Shown: in pieces, positions 8,600-17,255 of the stretch
Layout of the letters: every line of letters starts with the position of its first letter
Position numbering within the stretch: position 1 is the stretch's first letter
Assembly: GCF_904848625.1 (NCBI RefSeq)
Contig: NZ_CAJHCP010000010.1
Coordinates: 1 to 64,000 of the forward strand
Direction of reading: 5' to 3'
Length of the DNA: 64,000 nucleotides
Source: Paraburkholderia metrosideri
Lineage (GTDB): Bacteria; Pseudomonadota; Gammaproteobacteria; Burkholderiales; Burkholderiaceae
Notes under the pieces: generated by a model
Database searches by the model: none
Told to the model about the DNA's origin: nothing
The model's input: the letters and a program-made list of their open reading frames with translations, nothing else
Position numbers and translations under genes: made by a program

Positions 8600-8863
8600 C
8601 TATTGTCGCGCCCGGGACAGGCATCCCGATTCGCGCCAGTTGAAAGACCGCACCCTTAACTCATATCGGCAGGGACGTCGTCGACTTCCCCACCCATCCT
8701 TCTCAGCAAATCTGCGATCGGACACGACACCCTGGCGTTCTCCGTCTTCGACAACGAGCAGATGATGGAACTTCACGACATCAAAGATTTCCTTCACAGT
8801 CGCCAATGTGTCATCGAATCCGACGGTGACGACTGGCGAGGTCATGATTTCTTCTACGCGCAT
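8600..8863 (-). pseudogene. CBS-domain protein, frameshifted and truncated
   Basis: The first 50 residues (MRVEEIMTSPVVTVG...HHLLVVEDGERQGVVSDR) are a normal first CBS motif. The open frame then turns into an arginine-rich tail. Reading one base later, immediately after the SDR codons, gives DLLRRMGGEVDD and a stop at 8656-8658. DLL is what family members have after SDR, so a single-base insertion is likely. The second CBS motif that intact proteins carry (full length about 130-145 residues) is missing. The gene is therefore a decayed adenosyl-nucleotide sensor. Confidence 0.7.
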
Positions 8864-9008
8864 CCTGTTTCGCCTTCCAGGCCACTATTGAGGTGACGCG
8901 AGTCGACGCGTGACCCGCGTCATTTGACCTGTCTCGAACAGAGACGTATATATTGGACTAACCGGCCTACCTGGCTGGCAAGCGACCGCAACAATTGGCA
9001 ATCTGACA

Positions 9009-9233
9009 ATGGACCTCTGGATTCAACCCTGCGCGCGATGCGCGGACCTCTACGGCAAATCTTCTACCGAAGCGCCGCATCAGGATCTTTCGCTGAAGGG
9101 CGTCGGCGCTGCGGGCGAGTCTCGAAGAGAACAGCACTACGCCTGTGTTCGATGCCGCGCGGCTTTCGTGCGAGTGCTTGCCGGGCCACCTACACGGCAA
9201 ATCTGGATGCTGCTGAACGCAGGTCAACATTGA
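9009..9233 (+). CDS. Small CxxC...CxxC (zinc-ribbon-like) hypothetical protein
   Basis: 74 residues with two CxxC pairs: PCARCAD near the N-terminus and YACVRCRAAF in the middle, ending in the hydrophobic QIWMLL. Four cysteines in this spacing suggest a single zinc site. I recall small Burkholderia proteins with the same CARCADxxG...CVRC...W layout but no known function. The ribosome-binding site is weak, so the start is uncertain. It is flanked by non-coding stretches on both sides. Confidence 0.6.
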   Translation: MDLWIQPCARCADLYGKSSTEAPHQDLSLKGVGAAGESRREQHYACVRCRAAFVRVLAGPPTRQIWMLLNAGQH

Positions 9234-9579
9234 TGCATCGCTTGCTCAGACTTTCTCGTGCGCGATGGCATCGCCAATCGTCCACAGCAGTCCATCATGC
9301 ACAAAACATCCCGCTCCTTTTGTAACTAAACGCCTTACCGTAACGGCAGACGTCTAACTTCGCTTTTCGCCATAAGTCCGGCATCCCGGCATCGCGAAAC
9401 AGATCGAACCCCATGCAACAAGTTGGATTCCGCCCGATTTTCAACTATGGTCAACAAGCGACACTTGTCCGCGTAAAACGCATCGCAGCATTCCGAGTGT
9501 TCAATCAACGCTGAAGGCGCGAGGAAACAGGGCGCCCTTCAGAATGCCGACCATGACGACGATCAGCGAGGTGAAATCC
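9234..9579. other. Intergenic, no supported gene
   Basis: 346 bases with stop codons in all useful frames and no recognisable RNA structure. It presumably contains the alcohol dehydrogenase promoter near its right end. Confidence 0.45.
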
Positions 9580-10596
9580 ATGTCCAGAATGAAGGCGGTA
9601 CAAGTGGCGGAAGCGGGAGGTCCGTTGAAGCTCGTTGAACTGGATGTTCCAGAACCCGGCGACGGGCACGTTCGCATCAAGGTTCAGGCGTGCGGGATAT
9701 GCCATAGCGATTCGCTGACCAAAGAGGGGCAATGGCCCGGGCTGCAATTTCCACGCGTGCCGGGCCATGAAATTGCAGGCGTTATTGACGCCATCGGCAC
9801 CGGCGTAGAAGGATGGAGCGTCGGTCAGCGCGTCGGTGTAGGTTGGCACGGCGGTCATTGCGGCCGTTGCTCCCGTTGCCGCCAGGGCGACTTTGTTCTC
9901 TGCGAAAAAGCCCAGGTGCCGGGGATCAGTTACGACGGCGGCTATGCGGAGTTCGTCGTGGCGCCGGTCGAGGCGCTGGCGAGCATTCCGGACGACCTGT
10001 CCGACGCAGACGCAGCGCCGCTGTTATGCGCCGGGATCACGACGTATAACGCGTTGCGCAATAGCGGTGCTCGCGCGGGCGACGTGGTCGCGATTCTCGG
10101 TATTGGTGGGCTCGGACACCTCGGCGTGCAGTTCGCACGCAAGATGGGCTTCAACACCGTCGCGATCGCCCGTGGCCAGGACAAGGCCGCGCTGGCGAAG
10201 CAACTCGGGGCGCATCACTACATCGACAGCAAGACGCAGAGTGTCGCCGAGGAACTCAGCAAGCTCGGCGGTGCGAAGGTGATTCTCGCGACGGTCACGA
10301 GCGGCAAGGCAATGAGCGCGGCAGTCGGTGGGCTGGGACTAAACGGGAAGCTCATCATGGTGGGCATTTCCGAAGAGCCCGTCGAGGTTCCCATCGCCCA
10401 GTTCATCATGGGGCGCAATTCGATTCAGGGCTGGCCGTCCGGCACGTCCGCCGACTCGCAGGACACCCTTGAGTTCAGCGCGCTCTCCGGCGTCAAGCCG
10501 ATGATCGAAGAGTTTCCGCTGGAGCGCGCGCCCGAAGCTTATGACCGGATGATGAGCGGCGCAGCGCGTTTCCGGGTGGTGCTGAAGATGGCGTGA
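9580..10596 (+). CDS. Zinc-dependent alcohol dehydrogenase (MDR superfamily)
   Basis: 338 residues from ATG 9580, chosen over ATG 9544 because GAGGTGAAA precedes it and MSRMKAVQV is the usual opening. Catalytic zinc ligands are visible in CGICHSD (Cys/His) and GHEIAG; structural zinc cysteines in GHCGRCSRCRQGDFVLC; the Rossmann motif is GIGGLGHLGVQFA. It oxidises primary alcohols or reduces aldehydes with NAD(P)(H), resembling the propanol-preferring/AdhA type. It is a single-gene unit, followed by a hairpin terminator. Confidence 0.94.
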   Translation: MSRMKAVQVAEAGGPLKLVELDVPEPGDGHVRIKVQACGICHSDSLTKEGQWPGLQFPRVPGHEIAGVIDAIGTGVEGWSVGQRVGVGWHGGHCGRCSRCRQGDFVLCEKAQVPGISYDGGYAEFVVAPVEALASIPDDLSDADAAPLLCAGITTYNALRNSGARAGDVVAILGIGGLGHLGVQFARKMGFNTVAIARGQDKAALAKQLGAHHYIDSKTQSVAEELSKLGGAKVILATVTSGKAMSAAVGGLGLNGKLIMVGISEEPVEVPIAQFIMGRNSIQGWPSGTSADSQDTLEFSALSGVKPMIEEFPLERAPEAYDRMMSGAARFRVVLKMA

Positions 10597-10620
10597 CAAT
10601 TCGGTGTGATAGGCCGCCGG

Positions 10621-10648
10621 GGCTGCTTCACGGAGAGAAGCGGCCTTT
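10621..10648 (+). terminator. Rho-independent-like terminator after alcohol dehydrogenase
   Basis: GGCTGCTTC / GAAGCGGCC forms a 9-bp stem (one G-U pair) with a 7-nt loop, followed by TTT. It begins 25 bases after the dehydrogenase stop. Confidence 0.65.
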
Positions 10649-10869
10649 GCGGCAATGCCACGCCGACGCGAAGAAAAATGAACGTGAGAGGGCCGTGCTG
10701 CCGGCCCTGTCACTCCGCGCCAGCCTGCATCGTATTGTTCGATTCGCAGCAATTCTGATTTCACCCTATCGGTATAGAAAAAAGATAGGCGCCGACTAAA
10801 CTTCAATCCATCAGCCGCGCAGTCATCGTCGATTCGCGGCACCCTTTCAAACTGGATTGGAGAGTCATC

Positions 10870-11148
10870 ATGAAAAGCAAATTCCTCGCAGCCTTGCTGA
10901 TCGCCGCAACAGCCTCGATCGCCGCACCTGCATTTGCCAGTGGCTACGGCCCGGCTCCTTCGTATCGCCCGTCGGTGGGTGCCCCTGCATCGCAACAGGG
11001 CCAGAATGCGCAAACCGTCGCGGCCGATCGCAACAACAGCGCAGTTAATTCCGCGAATGATTCGTACGGCGGTGTGGCTGCATCTTCGTCGGAATCTGGC
11101 GGCCGTGAATCGGTGAGGTCGTTTGGTCGCCTGTATTCGAATCACTAA
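10870..11148 (+). CDS. Small exported protein of unknown function
   Basis: 92 residues. MKSKFLAALLIAATASIAAPAFASG is a clear Sec signal peptide with an AxA-type cleavage site. The mature 67 residues are rich in Ser, Ala, Asn, Gln and Gly with no cysteine, suggesting a disordered periplasmic peptide. Similar small Burkholderia proteins are common but uncharacterised. TTGGAGAG supports the start. The superinfection-immunity-like gene follows 45 bases later on the same strand. Confidence 0.78.
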   Translation: MKSKFLAALLIAATASIAAPAFASGYGPAPSYRPSVGAPASQQGQNAQTVAADRNNSAVNSANDSYGGVAASSSESGGRESVRSFGRLYSNH

Positions 11149-11193
11149 GCAGAATAGGTCCGCTGACCGAGGTTGTAGCGAGGTGTCGACATG

Positions 11194-11550
11194 ATGAAGA
11201 TTATCGAAGGTGCAGTGTTCCTCGGCGCAGTCATGCTTTATCTGGCGCCGTCAATCATCGCAGACGCCAGAGAACGCGAAGACGCGTTCGCGGTGACCAT
11301 GGTGAACATTCTGCTCGGATGGACGGTTATCGGCTGGTTCGCCGCGCTGGTGTGGGCACGGCACCCCATCAGCGACCGCCGGATGAAGCACTTCGCGAAG
11401 CGGGCACAACGCGCGGTGACCCGTGTGACGATCGATGCAATTGTCGCTCGCGCGGAAAGTCGGGCAAGCTCGATCCCGATGTTTAATCCTCGCCTGGTGC
11501 CGATAGTGGCACGCATTGCGGCGAACAGTAATCGGCGGGAAAAGCTTTAA
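11194..11550 (+). CDS. Superinfection-immunity-like membrane protein
   Basis: About 118 residues (ATG 11191 or 11194). The first 65 residues hold two hydrophobic segments with VMLYLAPSIIADARERE and NILLGWTVIGWFAALVWA, the signature of the Imm_superinfect family named after T4 Imm. The C-terminal 55 residues are basic and unlike phage Imm. Chromosomal copies are frequent and need not act against phage; the predicted role is an inner-membrane protein of unknown function. No other phage gene is nearby. Confidence 0.75.
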   Translation: MKIIEGAVFLGAVMLYLAPSIIADAREREDAFAVTMVNILLGWTVIGWFAALVWARHPISDRRMKHFAKRAQRAVTRVTIDAIVARAESRASSIPMFNPRLVPIVARIAANSNRREKL

Positions 11551-11572
11551 GTGCAGTGTTTGATTTGTTGAG

Positions 11573-11624
11573 TATCGGTGGCATGAATGTTCGCTGTTTT
11601 TATTTTTCGCGGATGCCACCGATA
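11573..11624. repeat. 12-bp perfect inverted repeat with 28-nt loop
   Basis: TATCGGTGGCAT (11573-11584) and ATGCCACCGATA (11613-11624) are exact inverted copies around a T-rich loop. It lies 22 bases after the immunity-like gene. It may be a terminator-like structure or a protein site; the long loop is unusual for an intrinsic terminator. Confidence 0.6.
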
Positions 11625-11921
11625 GGGTTACTTTTAAATTGTTTCTCAACACAGATTCTCCCGCTTTTCCGCAATTGATCTCCATCGACCATACTCCCCC
11701 GTTTTTCTCGCTGCCCCCTCTTCTTCCGCGCTGGTCGACACTATTCCCCGTTAAAGTGCAATGCGCGTTCGAAACGCACAACCTAATCAGCCGATCTCTC
11801 TTCGTTTTGTGCCACACGCTTTTAATCGAATCTTCCGCAGCTATGCTTCAGCGCAACAAGTCCATCTCGTGAACGCAATCTGATGACCCACGGCTGACAG
11901 GTCATTGTTGGGAGACCCACC
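11625..11921. other. Intergenic upstream of the ATP-grasp gene
   Basis: 297 bases, C/T-rich on the plus strand (11660-11740), with no supported open frame. It should contain the promoter of the TupA-like gene, whose ribosome-binding site TTGGGAGA lies just before 11922. Confidence 0.45.
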
Positions 11922-12800
11922 ATGCCCCGCTCACCCGACGCGCTGGTTCGACGGATGAAGGACAGTGCAAAGCAGCTTCTTCCTGATGCGATTTTCCTGA
12001 GCTTGTTGCACCGCAAGCACATTGGCCGCTTCCCAAAACTATTTCGCCCGACAACCTTCAACGAGAAGATCCTGCAACGCAGTCTGCGGCCGGACCCGCG
12101 CTACGGTGCGTTGACCGACAAACTTGCCGTACGGGATTACGTCAGGGCGAAAGTGGGCGAGAAGCATCTGGTCCCGCTTATTTCGGCGCCTGACGTCTTC
12201 ACGCAAGCGGTCTTTGACACACTGCCCGACTCCTTCGTGATGAAGGCGAATCACGGGAGCAGTTTCGTCGAAGTCGTCAGGGAGAAAAAGCAAAATACTT
12301 TCGCCAATTTGCAACGCCTCGCCAGTCAATGGATGTCCACCGATTTTTATAAAGTTGCACGGGAGCGTCATTATCGGCAAATCCAGCCACGCATTTTCTT
12401 TGAAGACCTTCTTCTTGATGAGCGTGGTGAGATTCCCGCTGATTACAAGGTGCATTGCTTCGGAGGCGACGCTCGCAGACCGATGATGTTCATCGTCGTG
12501 ATCTCGGACCGCTTTGGCAACAACACCCGTGGCGACGTGTACGACGCGCAGTGGAATCATCTTGAAGTTGGAATCGGTCCCTACGCTCGCAGTACCGCAC
12601 CGTCACCGCCGCCCGGAAATCTGCAATTGATGCTGGAAACAGCCGCCGTTCTTTCCGAAGATTTCAATTACGTTCGCGTCGATCTGTATGCGCCTAACAA
12701 CGACGTGTATTTTGGCGAGCTAACCTTCACTCCCGGCGCAGGCGTGGTTCCCATGAGACCCGACTGGGTCGATTTCGAGTGGGGGCGATTTTTAACTTGA
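11922..12800 (+). CDS. TupA-like ATP-grasp family protein
   Basis: 292 residues. The opening LHRKHIGRFPKLFRPTTFNEKI, then FVMKANHGSS, IFFEDLL, DYKVHCFGG and YVRVDLYAPNNDVYFGELTFTPGAG, give the ordered motifs of TupA-type ATP-grasp proteins. TupA is a ligase in teichuronopeptide synthesis in Gram-positives. In proteobacteria such proteins usually sit in polysaccharide clusters and are thought to add amino-acid groups to glycans. Here it stands alone with no glycosyltransferases nearby. Its last 9 bases overlap the convergent regulator gene. Confidence 0.82.
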   Translation: MPRSPDALVRRMKDSAKQLLPDAIFLSLLHRKHIGRFPKLFRPTTFNEKILQRSLRPDPRYGALTDKLAVRDYVRAKVGEKHLVPLISAPDVFTQAVFDTLPDSFVMKANHGSSFVEVVREKKQNTFANLQRLASQWMSTDFYKVARERHYRQIQPRIFFEDLLLDERGEIPADYKVHCFGGDARRPMMFIVVISDRFGNNTRGDVYDAQWNHLEVGIGPYARSTAPSPPPGNLQLMLETAAVLSEDFNYVRVDLYAPNNDVYFGELTFTPGAGVVPMRPDWVDFEWGRFLT

Positions 12801-13655
12801 GACGTGCTCGTCAAACGCCGCTGGCGTCGACGCATTCGCGGCGAGCTCCCTGATTCGCTGCGCGACCTCACGATCAAGCGGGGTGTAGACAATCATGCCG
12901 AGGTCGGGCCGGCCATCGACGGAAAAAGCCGAGTATTCCAGTTCGATCACTCCCAGCTCAGGATGCGTCAGGCGCTTCACACCATCGCCGTCCTCGTGAC
13001 TATGCACATCGTTGTCTCGCCATAACACCTCGAACTCCGGGCTGATGCGGCACAGTTCGTCCACCAGTTCACCGGCTTCGGATACCAGGCCCGCACGCGC
13101 CACATCCGCTCTGAATGCACCCACCACGAAACGGGCGACGCTTTCCCAGTCGTGCTGCTTGGCACGGACAGTGGGATCGCGGAACAGGAACTGGAGAATA
13201 TTGCGCTGATCGGGCGGCAATGCGCCGTAGTCGGTCAGCACGACGGCCGCGGCACGGTTCCAGGCCACGACGTCCCAGGTCGGCGTCTTGATGATCGCCG
13301 GGCTGGCATCGAGTGAATCGAGTAGACGCTGCATGCGGGGATTGACGCGGTCAGCCGACCTGTAGCGCACCTCGGGCGGCCGCCCCAGCCCCAGCATGAA
13401 GAGATGTTCGCGCTCCGCATCGGTCAGCATCAGCGCGCCGGAGATCCGCTCCAGCACTTCCGCCGATGGCGCGCCGCCGCGTCCCTGTTCGAGCCAGGTG
13501 TACCAGGTCGGACTGATGTGCGCGCGCTGCGCAACCTCTTCGCGACGCAATCCTGGCGTGCGCCGCCGTCCGGAAAAGCCGAAGCTCGCCGGATCGAGGC
13601 GCGTCCGGCGGCTTTTCAGAAAATCTCCAAGCGATCTGGGTGTGTTGACCGACAT
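12792..13655 (-). CDS. XRE-type regulator with MmyB-like ligand-binding domain
   Basis: 287 residues. The N-terminal helix-turn-helix (about 8-70; GLRREEVAQRAHISPTWYTWLEQGR) is followed by the MmyB-like domain (about 105-275; WDVVAWNRAA...LTHPELGVIELEYSAF), a PAS-like ligand binder. This architecture is common in actinobacteria and Burkholderiales and is typically encoded divergently from the SDR or reductase it controls. That arrangement is seen here with the SDR at 13754. The inducer is unknown. Confidence 0.93.
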   Translation of the reverse strand: MSVNTPRSLGDFLKSRRTRLDPASFGFSGRRRTPGLRREEVAQRAHISPTWYTWLEQGRGGAPSAEVLERISGALMLTDAEREHLFMLGLGRPPEVRYRSADRVNPRMQRLLDSLDASPAIIKTPTWDVVAWNRAAAVVLTDYGALPPDQRNILQFLFRDPTVRAKQHDWESVARFVVGAFRADVARAGLVSEAGELVDELCRISPEFEVLWRDNDVHSHEDGDGVKRLTHPELGVIELEYSAFSVDGRPDLGMIVYTPLDREVAQRIRELAANASTPAAFDEHVSS

Positions 13656-13753
13656 GATGACCCTGTTAGTCGTTTTACTATGATGAGATCACTACTTTAA
13701 CGGGATAACAAATGATCGGATAGTGAACATGTCATGACCAAGGAGGCTTCATC

Positions 13754-14644
13754 GTGCGAATTTTCGTTACCGGGGCGACCGGGTTTATCGGCTCCGCCAT
13801 CGTTCCTGAATTGATCAATGCGGGTCATCAGGTGATTGGCGTGACCCGTTCGGACGCGGGAGCACAAGCGCTGATCGATGCGGGCGCCGAAGTGCATCGC
13901 GGAACGCTAGAGGATGTCGAAAGTTTGCGCAGCGGCGCGGCTAAAGCGGACGGCGTGATCCACACGGCGTTCGATCACGACTTCTCCCGATTCGTCGAAA
14001 ACTGCGAGAAGGACAAGCGTGCGATCGCGGCACTCGGCTCCGCGCTTGCGGGCTCCGACCGGCCGCTGATCATCACGTCGGGGACCGGCATAGGCAGCGG
14101 CGAACACGGCGAACCTGCCACTGAAAATGTCTTCAATGCCCACCATCCGAATCCGCGCATCGCGTCCGAACTGGCGGGGAATGAACTGCTGGAAGCCGGG
14201 ATCAACGTGTCGGTGGTACGCCTGCCGCAAGTCCACAATCCGTTCAAACAGGGGCTGATTACGCCGCTCATCGGCATCATTCGGGAAAAAGGCGTCGCGG
14301 CCTATGTCGGCGATGGACGCAACCGCTGGCCGGCAGGTCATCTTTCGGATGTCGCGCATCTCTACCGGCTCGCGCTGGAAGCGGGTGAACGGGGCGCACG
14401 TTATCACGCAGTCGGCGAAGAAGGCATCAGCAGTCGGGAAATCGCCGAAGCACTGGGCCGGGGCTTGAACCTGCCAGTCGTTTCCATCGCGCCGGAGGAA
14501 GCCGCGGCGCATTTCGGATGGATGGCGATGTTCGTCGGCCTCGATATGCCGGCCTCCAGCGCGTGGACGCAGGCCCGCCTGGACTGGCATCCGACGGGGC
14601 CGACGCTGATTGCCGATCTTGACGAAGCGCGTTACGACGCCTGA
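13754..14644 (+). CDS. Extended SDR / NAD-dependent epimerase-like protein
   Basis: 296 residues beginning at GTG 13754; AAGGAGG at 13740-13746 fixes this start. The Rossmann motif is VTGATGFIGSAIVPEL (5-20), typical of extended or atypical SDRs. Conserved later parts are DGVIHTAF, IITSGTG, and VYHAV-like C-terminal elements (ARYHAVGEEGISSREIAEALG). Likely an NAD(P)-dependent reductase or epimerase acting on a small carbonyl. Divergent from the MmyB-type regulator, with 98 bases of shared promoter. Confidence 0.9.
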   Translation: MRIFVTGATGFIGSAIVPELINAGHQVIGVTRSDAGAQALIDAGAEVHRGTLEDVESLRSGAAKADGVIHTAFDHDFSRFVENCEKDKRAIAALGSALAGSDRPLIITSGTGIGSGEHGEPATENVFNAHHPNPRIASELAGNELLEAGINVSVVRLPQVHNPFKQGLITPLIGIIREKGVAAYVGDGRNRWPAGHLSDVAHLYRLALEAGERGARYHAVGEEGISSREIAEALGRGLNLPVVSIAPEEAAAHFGWMAMFVGLDMPASSAWTQARLDWHPTGPTLIADLDEARYDA

Positions 14645-14678
14645 TTTTTTCGTGGCGACGTAGCCTTGCATGAGAGTT

Positions 14679-14711
14679 CCGGCTTCAGATTCCTGGCGGA
14701 TCTGAAGCCGG
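14679..14711 (+). terminator. 12-bp perfect hairpin after SDR gene
   Basis: CCGGCTTCAGAT and ATCTGAAGCCGG pair perfectly around a 9-nt loop, 34 bases after the SDR stop. No T run follows on the plus strand, but TTTTTT at 14645-14650 precedes it. A transcription stop before the MmcQ-like gene is the likeliest role. Confidence 0.55.
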
Positions 14712-14848
14712 TCAGCGGTTTCGACAGCGCGCCACGAGCGCAGAGCCCTGAAACATTGCAGTCCGCTTGTGCACCCCTCTTTGCAGCCCCAATACCATGG
14801 CAAACTGCGATTAGCCGAATCAAAGGGCCTTTTGAGAGGACACAGCCA

Positions 14849-15238
14849 ATGACCACGCTCACTTTCGAAACGGTACGGGAACTGGGGCTTAGCCTACCCG
14901 GTGTCATTGACGGCACGGCCTACGGGGCGCCAGCGCTGAAGCTGGATGGCAAAATCCTTGCCTGTGTACCGACCAACAAGTCTGCGGAGGAAAATTGCAT
15001 CGTCGTGCGTATCGATTTTGACCGCCGCGGACAGTTGCTGGAGCGGCATCCCGAGACCTACTACGTCACCGATCACTACGAGCCTTATCCCTCTGTGCTC
15101 GTCCGCTTATCGAAGATCACTCGTGCCGACCTAAGCAAGCTACTGGCGGACGCTTGCGCTTTGACTTCTCCACCGCGTGGTTCACACACTGCCGACACGA
15201 AAAGGCGCGCGAAGGCGCCGGTGAAAACGCCCAGGTGA
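14849..15238 (+). CDS. MmcQ/YjbR-family DNA-binding-like protein
   Basis: 129 residues from ATG 14849, preceded by GAGAGGA; an upstream in-frame start would add an unrelated 61-residue extension across the hairpin. The pattern ELGLSLPGVIDGTAYGAPALKLDGKILAC...VVRIDFDRRGQLLERHPETYYVTDHYEPYPSVLVRL is that of the MmcQ/YjbR domain, a CyaY-like fold. The Lys/Arg-rich tail (KRRAKAPVK) is typical. Function is poorly known. Single-gene unit. Confidence 0.88.
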   Translation: MTTLTFETVRELGLSLPGVIDGTAYGAPALKLDGKILACVPTNKSAEENCIVVRIDFDRRGQLLERHPETYYVTDHYEPYPSVLVRLSKITRADLSKLLADACALTSPPRGSHTADTKRRAKAPVKTPR

Positions 15239-15309
15239 TCCGCGTCGGAGAGACCGGGCGGCCGCAGGCGTAACGTTATCGCGGCCTATCCGTTCCCGTC
15301 ATGTTGCCG

Positions 15310-16182
15310 TCACACCAAAGGAATGTAGATATCGGTTTGCCATTGATCCTGCGGCGTGTCCTGCGACACGCTCAGGTAGTGAAAGAACAACGGATGGTCC
15401 CGCAGTTCTTGTCCGCTTGCCGGCAACCAGTCACGGTAGATCGGATAGATCGTCTCACCGACATGATCCGTCGACCCCGTATGCCGAACCACCGCGCACC
15501 GGCCGCCGGGAATAACGGAGGCCCGCACGCCATAGTCATTCGGCGCGACCGGTTCATCAATCTCTCCGCAGATATCGAAGCGGAACGCTTCCGCCGGTGT
15601 CGTATCCGGGTTGTTGTGCGGAATGCCGAAAGTCCTGCTGGATGCCAGCGGCGATTGGCCGCTCTGCTTGCGCCAGTCGATGAATTTCCGCACGCTCTCG
15701 TTGACGAGTCCCGCAGGACCACAATGTTCGAGCGCAGCAACGCGGGTTTCAGAAAAGTCGATGATTCGCACTTGCATGGTCAGTTTCCTTGAAAGATAGG
15801 GAACAACGAAGGTCGCACTCCAGATCTGCCATTTCGGATCGCGCCGGAACGCACTTGGCGTCGTGCCGAACGCACGTTTGAACGCTCGACTGAACGATTC
15901 AGGGCTGTCGAAGCCCGCGTCGAGCGCGGCATCGAGCACCGTGCAGGATGCCTGTGACGCCAGCTGGCGAGCCGCCCCGCGCAAGCGCATCAATTGCACA
16001 TAGCGTGCGACGGGCACCCCCACATAAGCCGCAAACTGCCGGTGAAAATGGAACTTCGAGAAGTTCGCTATCCGGCTGAGTGCTTCCACCGACAGGTCGC
16101 CCTCGAGATTCACATCGATATAGGCGAGTACGGCGTTCAAGCGCTTCGTGTAGGTGGTCGTGGCGTCTGTATGAACTTGCAT
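15310..16182 (-). CDS. AraC-family regulator with GyrI-like effector domain
   Basis: About 290 residues from ATG 16182; a start at 16281 is possible but would add a non-conserved extension. The N-terminal AraC double HTH (about 10-110) includes LSVEALSRIANFSKFHFHRQF and LDAALDAGFDSPESFSRAFKRAFG. The C-terminal GyrI/SbmC-like domain (about 130-290) shows VRIIDFSETRVAALEHCGP and ends DIYIPLV. These proteins resemble Rob/SoxS-like activators that sense hydrophobic drugs. No partner gene is obvious nearby. Confidence 0.9.
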   Translation of the reverse strand: MQVHTDATTTYTKRLNAVLAYIDVNLEGDLSVEALSRIANFSKFHFHRQFAAYVGVPVARYVQLMRLRGAARQLASQASCTVLDAALDAGFDSPESFSRAFKRAFGTTPSAFRRDPKWQIWSATFVVPYLSRKLTMQVRIIDFSETRVAALEHCGPAGLVNESVRKFIDWRKQSGQSPLASSRTFGIPHNNPDTTPAEAFRFDICGEIDEPVAPNDYGVRASVIPGGRCAVVRHTGSTDHVGETIYPIYRDWLPASGQELRDHPLFFHYLSVSQDTPQDQWQTDIYIPLV

Positions 16183-16528
16183 GGTCTGGATCGTGCGATT
16201 TCCGATATCGTCGCTCAGCGTGCGGACATCGTGCCTAGCCGCGCTTGCTCGATCCGTCCTATCAGCGACAAGTCGCGACACTTCTCTTCGTTAACCAGCG
16301 GCGGTCGACGGCCACCGTTCAACGGCGCAAACATGACCGCAACGCAGGCATTATTCCTGCGCGTGAGGTAAATAAAAGTAAGGGAAGTTTTCTATCGGGT
16401 TTCAAACCTCCATACTTTATGCCAGTCGCGACTGCGCGCAGACGTTTTCAGATCGACAACCGAAGCAACGGCTCAGGATCGAAAAATCGCATGCCGACAC
16501 CGATCCCATTCAATTCGAGGGCCATTGG

Positions 16529-17164
16529 ATGAAGTCCAGACGAGCAGTAGCTGGAATCGATATCGGCGGAGACAGGAAAGGAAATCACCTTGTTATCCTG
16601 CGTGGCACCGAAATTGTGTGCAACGTCCACAAGGAAACCCCGGAGCATATGCTCGAAAAATGCGTTGAGTTCGACGTAGCGGCAGTGGGCATTGATGCAC
16701 CCTGTCAATGGCGAACGGGTGAGGCCGGAAGACAAGCCGAGAAGGCGCTCGCGCGCCAACGAATCTTCTCGTTTGCCACACCGACTCGCGAACTCGCCAT
16801 GGCAAGTCAAAGTGGATTCTATCGGTGGATGTTCAACGGCGAGCGCATATATAACGCGCTCACGCCGCACTTCCCGTTATATGGGGGGCACGAAAAAATC
16901 GTCGACAAGGTGTGCTTCGAAACATTTCCCCACGCGATAACCTGCGCGCTGCTCAAGAACGAAGTCGCTTCTGCGAAGCAAAAGCGGACTCAGCGCCGGC
17001 AAATTCTTGAAGAGGCGGGAATTCAAACGACGTCGCTAAGGTCTATCGACGAGATCGACGCGGCGCTATGCGCACTGACCGCGAATTTCCTGCTGGAAGG
17101 AAAGGTCGTGGCGCACGGCGACGAGTCAGGCGGATTCATTGTGGTGCCCGCTTCCAGTCGCTAA
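16529..17164 (+). CDS. DUF429 (RNase H-like fold) protein
   Basis: 211 residues. AGIDIGGDRKGNHLVIL (8-24) and AVGIDAPCQW (about 52-61) carry the acidic residues of the DUF429 RNase H-like fold. CFETFPHA and the C-terminal DEIDAALCALTANFLLEG complete the family pattern. It is often described as a predicted nuclease, unproven. No signal peptide. Just over 90 bases separate it from the start of the LprI-like gene on the same strand. Confidence 0.85.
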   Translation: MKSRRAVAGIDIGGDRKGNHLVILRGTEIVCNVHKETPEHMLEKCVEFDVAAVGIDAPCQWRTGEAGRQAEKALARQRIFSFATPTRELAMASQSGFYRWMFNGERIYNALTPHFPLYGGHEKIVDKVCFETFPHAITCALLKNEVASAKQKRTQRRQILEEAGIQTTSLRSIDEIDAALCALTANFLLEGKVVAHGDESGGFIVVPASSR

Positions 17165-17255
17165 CGTGGCCGCGATGAGGTTCGCCAATCCCACATCGTC
17201 AGTCGCGGGCCGGCAAGCGCCGTTCGGTCACAGCAATCACATTCCAGGAGTACAG

